From NCBI GenBank assembly GCA_045658005.1, contig JAZOUD010000167.1:1-6217 (forward strand): 6,217 bases of DNA, in the 5' to 3' direction. The notes beneath the pieces are model-generated. The model saw only the letters and a program-made list of their open reading frames with translations, was not told the origin of the DNA and searched no databases. Below are positions 1-6,217 of the stretch, in pieces (within the stretch, counting starts at the first letter, position 1; each line of letters starts with the position of its first letter). The position numbers and the translations under genes are program-made. This stretch comes from UBA2862 sp045658005. GTDB taxonomy: Bacteria > Bacillota > Clostridia > Christensenellales > Aristaeellaceae.

Positions 1-1017
1 CATCTGCTTCAGCTGGTCCAGGTAATCCTCCAGCGTGAAGCTGTTGGTGCGCATCTTGCGGGTCAGGTCGATGGCCTGCTGTTCGTCAAAGCTCTCCTGG
101 GCCTTGTCGATCAGCGTCAGCACGTCGCCCATGCCCAGGATCCGGCTGGCCATGCGGTCGGGGTGGAAGGGCTCTATGTCCGTCAGCTTTTCGCCGATGC
201 CCGAGAACTTGATGGGCTTGCCCGTCACCGAGCGCACGGAGATGGCCGCGCCGCCGCGGGTGTCGCCGTCCAGCTTGGTGAGGATCACGCCGTCGATGCC
301 CAGCTGCTCGTTGAAGGTCTTGGCCACGTTCACGGCGTCCTGGCCGGTCATGGCGTCGACCACCAGCAGGATCTCCTGGGGCTTGACGGCGGCGCGCACG
401 TCCCGCAGCTCCTGCATCAGCCGCTCGTCGATGTGCAGCCGGCCGGCGGTGTCGATGATCACCGGATCGCGCCCGTAGTAGCGGGCGTACTCTATGGCCT
501 CCTTCGCGATCTGCACCGGGTCGCCCTGGCCGCGCTCGAACACCTCGACGCCCACCTGGCCGCCCACCACCTGCAGCTGCTTGATGGCGGCGGGGCGGTA
601 CACGTCGCAGGCCACCAGCAGGGGCTTCTTGTTGTCCTTCTTGAGCATATTGCCCAGCTTGCCGCACATGGTGGTCTTGCCGGCGCCCTGCAGGCCGACC
701 ATCATGTAGATCGTCGGGGCCTGGGGGGAGTAGGTCAGCCGGGCGTTGGTGCCGCCCATCAGGTTCGTCAGCTCTTCGTTGACGATCTTGATGACCTGCT
801 GGCCGGGCGTCAGGCTCTGCATGATGTCCTGGCCCACCGCGCGCTCGGTCACCTTCTTGACGAAATCCTTGACCACCAGGAAGTTGACGTCGGCCTCCAG
901 CAGCGCCATGCGCACGTCGCGCATCGCGGCCTTGACGTCGGCCTCGTTCAGCTTGCCCTTGCTGTTGAGCTTTTTAAAGGCGCCCTGTAGCTTGTCGGTC
1001 AATCCTTCAAATGCCAT
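1..1017 (-). CDS. ffh: Signal recognition particle GTPase Ffh (SRP54), 3' end outside window
   Basis: Ffh is the protein subunit of the signal recognition particle. With SRP RNA it binds hydrophobic signal sequences on nascent chains and, through GTP-dependent pairing with FtsY, delivers ribosomes to the membrane translocon. The 339 codons present start at an ATG (1017) preceded by GGAGG with a 7-nt gap. Residues 1 to about 90 are the helical N domain. The G domain follows, with P-loop GLQGAGKTT (108-116), DVYRPAA (138-144), DTAGR (189-193), TKLD (247-250) and the closing-loop GIGE (273-276). RILGMGDVLTLIDKA (292-306) opens the methionine-rich M domain. The reading frame stays open to the left edge, so roughly 110 residues of M domain (family length about 450) are missing. 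ylxM lies 39 nt upstream on the same strand, so the two are probably co-transcribed. Nothing abnormal is seen in the visible part. Confidence 0.97.
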   Translation of the reverse strand, partial: MAFEGLTDKLQGAFKKLNSKGKLNEADVKAAMRDVRMALLEADVNFLVVKDFVKKVTERAVGQDIMQSLTPGQQVIKIVNEELTNLMGGTNARLTYSPQAPTIYMMVGLQGAGKTTMCGKLGNMLKKDNKKPLLVACDVYRPAAIKQLQVVGGQVGVEVFERGQGDPVQIAKEAIEYARYYGRDPVIIDTAGRLHIDERLMQELRDVRAAVKPQEILLVVDAMTGQDAVNVAKTFNEQLGIDGVILTKLDGDTRGGAAISVRSVTGKPIKFSGIGEKLTDIEPFHPDRMASRILGMGDVLTLIDKAQESFDEQQAIDLTRKMRTNSFTLEDYLDQLKQM

Positions 1018-1056
1018 GAAATATCCTCCGCAAACCGTATGGTCTGTATGGTTCAG

Positions 1057-1413
1057 TCAGTCCTTCGACAGGATGGCGGCCAGCGCGTTCCTGGCCTCCT
1101 GAAGCGCCGGGGCGTCCCCGGGCAGCGTCTTTACGTCCTCCAGCAGTCCCAGGCAGCGCTCCACCGCCCGGGTCTGCTCCAGGTGCCGGCGCACCAGGCC
1201 CAGCTTGGCCTCGTAGCCGTTCAGCTGGCGCTTCGACTTCGCCAGGCTGTCGAACACGCCCTGCCGGGTGATGGACAGCTGGTCGGCGATCTCCTGCTGG
1301 GTCAGGTCCTCCTCGCAGTACAGGCGCAGCACCTCCTGCCGGTGCTCGGTCAGCAGCGGGCCGTAGAAATCCAGCAGGTAATTCAGCGCCACCCGCTCGT
1401 CCATGTCCGCCAT
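1057..1413 (-). CDS. ylxM: YlxM/p13 family helix-turn-helix protein
   Basis: This is a 118-residue protein of the YlxM/p13 family (UPF0122), small proteins encoded next to ffh in many Bacillota and thought to act with the SRP pathway; the exact role is not settled. After the typical opening (VALNYLLDFYGPLLTEHRQ, about residues 8-26) comes a sigma-70 region 4-like helix-turn-helix (about 28-62), with LTQQEIADQLSITRQGVFDS as its core. The C-terminal half is charged and probably helical. I chose the ATG at 1413 because GGAGG sits 8 nt before it; an in-frame ATG at 1434 has no such site and would add seven unlikely residues, and the ATG at 1404 is poorly spaced. It is the first gene downstream of a consensus promoter and is followed by ffh after 39 nt. 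ftsY, which often precedes ylxM, is not in the window; argH takes that position. Confidence 0.93.
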   Translation of the reverse strand: MADMDERVALNYLLDFYGPLLTEHRQEVLRLYCEEDLTQQEIADQLSITRQGVFDSLAKSKRQLNGYEAKLGLVRRHLEQTRAVERCLGLLEDVKTLPGDAPALQEARNALAAILSKD

Positions 1414-1454
1414 TGCACACGCCTCCGCAAGCAAAATTACTTGACAGCCTGTTT

Positions 1455-1483
1455 ATTATACGCAAAAGCAGGGCCGATGTCAA
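1455..1483 (-). promoter_or_regulatory. Consensus SigA promoter of ylxM-ffh
   Basis: Read on the minus strand, a perfect TTGACA (1483-1478), a 17-nt spacer and a perfect TATAAT (1460-1455) make an ideal housekeeping promoter. Transcription would start near 1448, giving a leader of about 35 nt that contains the ylxM ribosome binding site. The -35 box and the first 12 spacer bases are also the 3' arm of the argH terminator hairpin. Promoter activity is inferred from sequence only. Confidence 0.88.
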
Positions 1484-1511
1484 GTGATTTTGATTGACAT
1501 CGGCCCTGCTT
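1466..1511 (-). terminator. argH transcription terminator hairpin, 18-bp perfect stem
   Basis: Two 18-nt arms (1466-1483 and 1494-1511) are exact reverse complements around a 10-nt loop (1484-1493). On the minus strand the hairpin begins 22 nt after the argH stop codon. The 3' arm runs into TTTT followed by GCG, two of those T's lying within the stem. This fits a Rho-independent terminator for argH, although the T-tract is short. The same arm holds the -35 box of the ylxM promoter, so the palindrome may also serve as a protein-binding site. Confidence 0.78.
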
Positions 1512-1533
1512 CACGAAGATTTGACATGGGAAA

Positions 1534-2904
1534 TTATCCAAGCCGCGCCCTTGTCGCTTCGATGGTCGCCTGCACGGCCTCCGGGGCGGGGCCGCCGGGA
1601 ATATTGCGCTGGCTGACGCAGGTGAGAAGGTCGATGACCTCGTACACGTCCACGTCGAACACCAGGCTGAACTGGCGGTATTCGGCCAGGGGCAGCTCCT
1701 CCAGCGTGACGCCCCGGTCGATGCAGTACTTCACCAGCTTGCCCACCACCCCGTAGGCGTCCCGGAAGGGCACGCCCTTGCGCACCATGTAGTCGGCGCA
1801 GTCGGTGGCGTTGATGAAGCCCGCGGCGGCGGCCTTCTTCATGTTCACGGGATGGAAGGTGGCGGTGCGCAGCATCGGCGTGAGCACCGACAGGCTCAGC
1901 TCGGCGGTGTCGATGGCATCGAACAGGGCCTCCTTGTCCTCCTGCATGTCCTTGTTGTAGGCCAGGGGCAGGGCCTTCATGGCCGTCAGCAGCGTCATCA
2001 GGTCGCCGTACACCCGCCCGGTCTTGCCCCGAACCAGCTCGGTGATGTCGGGGTTCTTCTTCTGGGGCATGATGGACGAGCCGGTGGAGAAGCGGTCGGC
2101 CAGCGTGACGAAGCGGAATTCCCAGCTGCACCACAGGCAGATTTCCTCGGAGAAGCGGGAGAGGTGCATCATCATGATGGACAGGGCCGAGAGCAGCTCC
2201 AGCGCGAAATCCCGGTCGGAGACGCCGTCCAGGCTGTTCAGGCTGATGGCATTGAAGCCCAGCTGTTCGGCCACGAACTGCCGGTCCAGGGGGTAGGTGG
2301 TGCCCGCCAGCGCCCCCGAGCCCAGGGGCAGCACCAGCGTGCGCCTCTTGCAGTCGGCCAGGCGGTCGATGTCCCGCAGCAGCATCTGGGCGTAGGCCAT
2401 CAGCCAGTGGGCCAGCGTGATGGGCTGGGCCCGCTGCAGGTGGGTGTAGCCGGGCATGACGGTCTCCAGGTGCTTCTCCGCCACGTCGCAGAGGGCGGCG
2501 ATCAGGTCCTTCGCCAGCCCGGTCAGCCGGTCGATCGTGTCCGCCAGGAACATGCGGATGTCCAGCGCCACCTGGTCGTTGCGGCTTCGGGCGGTGTGCA
2601 GCTTCTTACCCGCCGTGCCGATGCGCTCGGTCAGCGTGGCCTCCACGAAGGTGTGGATGTCCTCGCATTCCATGTCGATGGCCAGCGCCCCGCTGTCGAT
2701 GTCGGCGAGGATGCCCTTCAGCCCCTCGACGATCTGTGCGGCGTCCTCTTCCGTGATGATGCCTTGCCTGCCCAGCATCCTTGCGTGGGCGATGGAGCCG
2801 GTGATGTCCTGCCTGTACATGCGGCTGTCAAAGCCGATGGAGTTGTTGATGGCCGAAAGCCTCTCGTCCACGTCGCCGCCGGTGCGGCCTGCCCATAGCT
2901 TCAT
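1534..2904 (-). CDS. argH: Argininosuccinate lyase
   Basis: ArgH cleaves argininosuccinate to arginine and fumarate, the last step of arginine biosynthesis, as a cytosolic homotetramer of the fumarase/aspartase superfamily. The 456-residue product is the usual length. It opens with KLWAGRTGG and carries the three conserved active-site regions: HTARSRNDQV (103-112), GYTHLQRAQP (152-161, with the catalytic histidine at 155) and the flexible signature loop GSSIMPQKKNP (275-285). The ATG at 2904 is preceded by AAAGGAG with a 9-nt gap. The gene appears intact. A likely promoter lies about 150 nt upstream and a hairpin terminator follows the stop codon, so argH is probably transcribed alone. argG lies further upstream on the same strand, separated by an acetyltransferase, a membrane-protein gene and a toxin-antitoxin module. 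Confidence 0.98.
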   Translation of the reverse strand: MKLWAGRTGGDVDERLSAINNSIGFDSRMYRQDITGSIAHARMLGRQGIITEEDAAQIVEGLKGILADIDSGALAIDMECEDIHTFVEATLTERIGTAGKKLHTARSRNDQVALDIRMFLADTIDRLTGLAKDLIAALCDVAEKHLETVMPGYTHLQRAQPITLAHWLMAYAQMLLRDIDRLADCKRRTLVLPLGSGALAGTTYPLDRQFVAEQLGFNAISLNSLDGVSDRDFALELLSALSIMMMHLSRFSEEICLWCSWEFRFVTLADRFSTGSSIMPQKKNPDITELVRGKTGRVYGDLMTLLTAMKALPLAYNKDMQEDKEALFDAIDTAELSLSVLTPMLRTATFHPVNMKKAAAAGFINATDCADYMVRKGVPFRDAYGVVGKLVKYCIDRGVTLEELPLAEYRQFSLVFDVDVYEVIDLLTCVSQRNIPGGPAPEAVQATIEATRARLG

Positions 2905-3056
2905 AGGTGTATACTCCTTTGCCGTTTTATCATCTGCCGGATGGGTTTTGTTGTTCTGTTTATGATTTGCTCATGCCTGCTGCCATTCATGGATTACTGC
3001 CATTGTATGAGCGCCTGTCATTTTCCGGCTGTTTCCTTACTTTTTGGATTGCCTGT

Positions 3057-3085
3057 ATTATACACAATTGCGAAGCGCGTCGCAA
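3057..3085 (-). promoter_or_regulatory. Probable argH promoter
   Basis: On the minus strand, TTGCGA (3085-3080, four of six matches to the -35 consensus) is followed after exactly 17 nt by a perfect TATAAT (3062-3057). Initiation near 3050 would give an argH leader of about 146 nt, which is long for a simple biosynthetic gene. I found no better candidate nearer to the start codon. Confidence 0.65.
3068..3085. promoter_or_regulatory. Candidate operator palindrome over the argH -35 box
   Basis: TTGCGAAGCGCGTCGCAA is an 18-bp near-perfect palindrome: the outer six bases on each side and the central GCGC are symmetric, with a single mismatched pair. It covers the whole -35 hexamer and the upstream two-thirds of the spacer of the predicted argH promoter, a position where a bound repressor would block RNA polymerase. 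It does not resemble an AT-rich ArgR box. Which protein binds it, if any, is unknown. Confidence 0.4.
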
Positions 3086-3141
3086 GGCTTTGCGCGTTAA
3101 CGTGGATACCATCCTGCTTGATTATCGCTGCAAATTAGCGG

Positions 3142-3170
3142 TTGAATTTTACAGCAAATAATGATATACT
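3142..3170 (+). promoter_or_regulatory. Probable promoter of the toxin-antitoxin operon
   Basis: TTGAAT (3142-3147), a 17-nt spacer and TATACT (3165-3170) with an upstream TG that makes an extended -10 element together form a good SigA-type promoter. Transcription would start near 3177, about 25 nt before the antitoxin start. Modules of this kind are usually repressed by their own antitoxin and toxin. Only a weak palindrome (CGCT/AGCG, around 3126-3140) is visible next to the -35 box, so the operator cannot be placed. Confidence 0.68.
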
Positions 3171-3201
3171 TTAGTCAGGATCAAGAGAGGACGTGAAAGT
3201 T

Positions 3202-3459
3202 GTGCCAAATATCAAGCCTATTTCCGATCTGCGAAATTATACGGAAGTGCTGCGGGAAGTGCAAAAGGATGCCCCTGTGTTCCTGACAAAAAATGGACGC
3301 GGCTGCTATGCCATTATGGAGATACAGGAATACGAGCGGATGCAAGCCGAGATCAAACTGATCAATGAATTGAATAAGGGTAAAAAATCCGGAGAAGAAA
3401 AGGGATGGTTGACGGCTGAGCAGGTTCGCCAGCACTTCAAGGAGAAGGCGAATGTTTAA
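3202..3459 (+). CDS. Type II antitoxin, YefM/Phd family
   Basis: This 85-residue protein resembles YefM/Phd antitoxins, which bind and neutralise a partner toxin through a flexible C-terminal tail and repress their own operon through an N-terminal DNA-binding fold. PNIKPISDLRNYTEVLREV (2-20) and PVFLTKNGRGCYAIMEIQEY (25-44) are the typical N-terminal blocks. The rest is a charged helical region (about 45-85) expected to contact the toxin. I chose the GTG at 3202. The GTG at 3193 lies only 2-3 nt from the AGAGAGG ribosome binding site (3184-3190), whereas 3202 is about 11 nt away and gives the usual MPNIKPISDLRN start. The 3' end overlaps the toxin gene by 8 bp. The pair is on the strand opposite to all other genes here and is AT-richer, which suggests acquisition by transfer. 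Confidence 0.9.
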   Translation: MPNIKPISDLRNYTEVLREVQKDAPVFLTKNGRGCYAIMEIQEYERMQAEIKLINELNKGKKSGEEKGWLTAEQVRQHFKEKANV

Positions 3460-3763
3460 AATCCATTATTCTGAAGAGGCGTTGGCTGATCTTGACAACA
3501 TCTGGGAATACATCGCTTTTAAATTGAAAAATCCGGACGCGGCGATCAATACTGTCAACGGTGTCATGGACGCAATTGACAGGATGTCTGAATATCCTCT
3601 TTCCGGTACGCCTTTGAATGTGCTTATCGACATAGAGAGCGATTATCGGTTCGTCATCTACAGAAACTATCTGGCTTTCTATCACCTGGGGAACAACGCT
3701 GTCAACATAGATCGTGTGTTGTATAAAGGCCAGGATTGCGTGCGAGCCCTGTTCCTGGAATGA
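3452..3763 (+). CDS. Type II toxin, RelE/ParE family
   Basis: This 103-residue protein belongs to the RelE/ParE toxin superfamily, whose members either cleave mRNA on the ribosome (RelE type) or poison DNA gyrase (ParE type); which applies here cannot be decided from the sequence. Family features are the opening beta strand and helix hairpin (FKIHYSEEALADLDNIWEYI, 2-21), the PLSGTPL segment (49-55), and the C-terminal strands with YRFVIYRNYLAFYHL (65-79) and IDRVLYKGQD (86-95), which carry conserved basic and aromatic residues (R66, R71, R88, Y91). Length is normal for the family and the gene is intact. AAGGAG lies 7 nt before the ATG, and the gene overlaps the antitoxin stop by 8 bp, so translation is probably coupled. 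No strong terminator follows. Confidence 0.9.
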   Translation: MFKIHYSEEALADLDNIWEYIAFKLKNPDAAINTVNGVMDAIDRMSEYPLSGTPLNVLIDIESDYRFVIYRNYLAFYHLGNNAVNIDRVLYKGQDCVRALFLE

Positions 3764-3876
3764 CAGGGAACGTAGAGGGACGATCCTTGGACAAGAGGTA
3801 GTGCTCTCTGCAATAATCGAGTCGGCGGCGTGTAGTCTTCACTCCAGGCCAACCGTCAATCCGACACCATCAGGTT

Positions 3877-4525
3877 TTATCTCCGTCGCCAGTTGGCGAT
3901 GGAGATCGCGACAATGCCAATGAAGATGACGGCGCTGCTCAGGGCCGCCAGGGTCAGCATCGAGCGCCCGTCGCCTGCGTCATTCACCATGATCAGCGTG
4001 TTTTGCAGTGTCAGTATCGATACCAGCGCATCCACCAGGCCCACCGTGCGCAGCTGGGCCGTGAATCCGTCCGCGCTGCGCTTTCGCCTGCGGTAGCGGA
4101 TCGAGGCGAGGGTGATCTTCCAGGTGGCATAGGCCGCGGTGGCGATGGCGGGGATGAGCCCCATGTTCACCGGCCTTTCCATTCGCGCCATCAGCGCGAT
4201 GGGGGCGATCAGGGCCAGGTTCAATATCAGCAGCGCGCCGGCGGCGGTGGCGCAGGTGCGTTTTTCCATGTGACGCGCCTTCGACCGGGGCAGGCCCGCA
4301 AGCCTGCGCTGGCTGACCAGAAGATAGCCGCCGTATCCCGGCCAGAAGCAGGTAATAGACGCAGATGCTGCCGTTCCAGGGCGCGCGGTACGCCAGGCCG
4401 GCAATGCCGTTGTACAGCGCGAAGGCCGCCGAGGCAGCCAGAGAGCCCATTGCCCCGACCCAGGCGCGAAAACGGCCGTCCTGCCGGTAGCGGCGAAGCA
4501 GTTCGCCCAGGCCTGTGCCGCTCAT
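3877..4525 (-). pseudogene. Uncharacterised multi-pass membrane protein, reading frame broken by a +1 shift
   Basis: The gene starts at ATG 4525, overlapping the acetyltransferase stop as ATGA, a classic coupling arrangement. The first frame encodes a basic N-terminus and two hydrophobic segments (about residues 24-44 and 50-64, ending YYLLLAGIRR). It then turns into proline- and histidine-rich sequence with no membrane character. Near 4325-4340 the membrane-like sequence resumes in the next frame (YLLVSQRRL onwards) and runs to the TAA at 3877, adding about three more hydrophobic segments (LLILNLALIAPIALMA, GLIPAIATAAYATWKITLA, AVIFIGIVAISIANW). Joined by skipping one base, it would give about 215 residues with five or six membrane segments. 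I recognise it only as resembling uncharacterised Bacillota membrane proteins. The downstream part could restart at ATG 4269 (130 residues, weak GAAGG site 8 nt upstream). A sequencing error, a true pseudogene or recoding are all possible. Confidence 0.62.
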
Positions 4526-5025
4526 GCCCTGACCTTTTCGTAGGCCAGCCGGGGGAAGTCGTCCTCTTCCACGTAAATTGTGCCGCGGTGGACGAAGCCC
4601 AGCTTTTTAACCAGGTTTTGCATGACCGCGTTGTCACCGTGGGTGTCGATGCGCATATGGCTGCACTGATCGAAGGCCCAGTTCAGGCAGAAGGCCCCGA
4701 CGCCCCGCGCGGAGCCGTCCGTGGCGATGCGGTGCACCACGCCGTAGGGGCCGTCATCCAGCCACGCGCCGTCGGTGATATCGCGGTAGGTGGGCTCGAT
4801 GTCCCTGCCCTGGACGAAGTAGAACGTGCCCACGACCCTGCCGTCGTCGCCAACGCATACATAGCTGTGGCCCTCGCGGATGTCCTGCTCGATCAGTTCC
4901 CTCGGTGGCCACTGGGTGGGGCCCCACTGGTTCGGGTTGCCGTGCTCCGCCATGAAAGAGCGGGCATGGGCGTATATTTCCATCATGCGGTCAAGGTCCT
5001 GGGGGGTGGAATGCCGGATGGTCAT
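4522..5025 (-). CDS. GNAT family N-acetyltransferase
   Basis: This 167-residue protein has the Gcn5-related acetyltransferase fold, which transfers an acetyl group from acetyl-CoA to an amine; the substrate is unknown. The first strand and helix (TIRHSTPQDLDRMMEIYAHA, 2-21) lead to MAEHGNPNQWG (25-35), a segment I associate with a common uncharacterised Bacillota subgroup. Motif A, which binds the CoA pyrophosphate, is at about 97-121 with SARGVGAF (105-112) in the R/Q-x-x-G-x-G/A position; motif B is at about 131-152 (DNAVMQNLVKKLGFVHRGTI). Start ATG 5025 has GGAGG 6 nt upstream. The stop overlaps the start of the membrane-protein gene by 4 bp. argG ends 98 nt upstream on the same strand with a long hairpin between, and I found no promoter of its own, so read-through from argG is possible. 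No direct link to arginine synthesis can be inferred. Confidence 0.88.
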   Translation of the reverse strand: MTIRHSTPQDLDRMMEIYAHARSFMAEHGNPNQWGPTQWPPRELIEQDIREGHSYVCVGDDGRVVGTFYFVQGRDIEPTYRDITDGAWLDDGPYGVVHRIATDGSARGVGAFCLNWAFDQCSHMRIDTHGDNAVMQNLVKKLGFVHRGTIYVEEDDFPRLAYEKVRA

Positions 5026-5053
5026 GGGATACCTCCATCTGATGGATGTGAAC

Positions 5054-5113
5054 TCAATCCAATCATTCAGCCTGGTTCTTTAACAAAGAAGCCAGGCTGA
5101 ATGATTGGATTGA
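5054..5113. repeat. Long near-perfect palindrome between argG and the acetyltransferase gene
   Basis: Arms 5054-5075 and 5092-5113 are exact 22-nt reverse complements. Inside them TTCTTT (5076-5081) pairs with AAAGAA (5085-5090) across a 3-nt loop, leaving only G5091 bulged. The whole 60-nt element would fold into one hairpin of 28 pairs. It starts 10 nt after the argG stop codon. Neither strand shows a T-tract after it, so it is not a standard intrinsic terminator. It could weaken transcription into the acetyltransferase gene, stabilise the argG mRNA 3' end, or be a dispersed palindromic repeat. Confidence 0.8.
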
Positions 5114-5123
5114 CCCTGTTTCC

Positions 5124-6217
<1,094 letters not shown>

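Larger units (their letters stand above)
2905..3201. other. AT-richer divergent intergenic region between argH and the toxin-antitoxin genes
   Basis: These roughly 300 bp hold no convincing gene. They contain the argH promoter and its leader of about 146 nt (minus strand), and the toxin-antitoxin promoter (plus strand); the two -35 boxes lie about 57 bp apart, firing away from each other. Small repeats are visible: CTGCCATT twice (2980-2987 and 2997-3004), a GCTCAT/ATGAGC inverted pair (2969-2974 and 3007-3012), and GCGCGT twice (3075-3080 and 3092-3097). The base composition is visibly lower in G+C than in the flanking arg and SRP genes and resembles that of the toxin-antitoxin genes. I see no clear ArgR-type box (TGAAT/ATTCA pair) and no recognised riboswitch. 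Confidence 0.7.

Noticed and set aside
163..990. Long plus-strand open frame (275 codons) antisense to ffh
   Set aside because: It covers the conserved GTPase domain of ffh, and its composition is typical of a shadow frame.
1494..1526. Plus-strand antisense promoter from TTGACA at 1494 or 1521
   Set aside because: No acceptable -10 box lies 16-18 nt downstream of either hexamer, and the first is explained by the palindrome.
1852..2898. Long plus-strand open frame (348 codons) antisense to argH
   Set aside because: It is the mirror of a well-supported argH gene in GC-rich DNA. The translation is rich in glycine, glutamine, histidine and valine without any recognisable fold.
2907..3161. Small plus-strand frame of 84 codons (GTG start) in the argH upstream region
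   Set aside because: There is no ribosome binding site, it overlaps the argH leader and promoter, and the product resembles no family I know.
3747..3768. CCCTGT/ACAGGG inverted repeat at the end of the toxin gene as a terminator
   Set aside because: The stem has only six pairs with a 10-nt loop and no T-tract follows, so chance is the better explanation.
3764..3876. Terminator or small gene between the toxin and the membrane-protein gene
   Set aside because: I found no convincing stem with a T-tract and no frame with a ribosome binding site in these 113 bp.
4003..5100. Plus-strand open frame (365 codons) opposite the acetyltransferase and membrane-protein genes
   Set aside because: It overlaps a clear GNAT gene with a good ribosome binding site, runs through the long hairpin, and has no recognisable domain.

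Overview
The window looks like chromosomal DNA of a fairly GC-rich member of the Bacillota, probably class Clostridia. The ylxM-ffh pair is typical of Gram-positive Bacillota. Ribosome binding sites are strong GGAGG or AAGGAG sequences, and a near-perfect SigA-type promoter is visible. The genus cannot be named from the sequence.

Layout from left to right. (1) Minus strand, 1-1413: ylxM and the first three quarters of ffh, the GTPase of the signal recognition particle. They form a short operon with its own consensus promoter. (2) Around 1466-1511: an 18-bp perfect hairpin that should end the argH transcript. Its 3' arm also supplies the -35 box and spacer of the ylxM promoter. (3) Minus strand, 1534-2904: complete argH (argininosuccinate lyase). 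(4) 2905-3201: an AT-richer intergenic stretch with divergent promoters for argH and for a toxin-antitoxin module, plus a palindrome over the argH -35 box. (5) Plus strand, 3202-3763: a YefM/Phd-like antitoxin and a RelE/ParE-like toxin with overlapping genes. This is the only plus-strand gene block. (6) Minus strand, 3877-5025: a GNAT acetyltransferase followed through an ATGA overlap by an uncharacterised membrane-protein gene that carries a +1 frame disruption. (7) 5054-5113: a very long, nearly perfect hairpin without a T-tract. (8) Minus strand, 5124 to the right edge: argG (argininosuccinate synthase), lacking its N-terminus.

ArgG and ArgH catalyse the last two steps of arginine synthesis (citrulline + aspartate to argininosuccinate, then to arginine + fumarate). 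Their genes lie in the same order and orientation as an argGH operon, but about 2.2 kb separates them. That gap holds the acetyltransferase/membrane pair and an oppositely oriented toxin-antitoxin module. argH has its own promoter, so the two arginine genes are probably transcribed separately here.

I found no CRISPR array, rRNA, tRNA, transposase or recognised riboswitch. Most genes belong to familiar families. The points most worth a second look are the shared terminator/promoter DNA, the long hairpin after argG, the frame disruption in the membrane gene, the toxin-antitoxin module inside a split argG-argH locus, and the candidate operator at the argH promoter.
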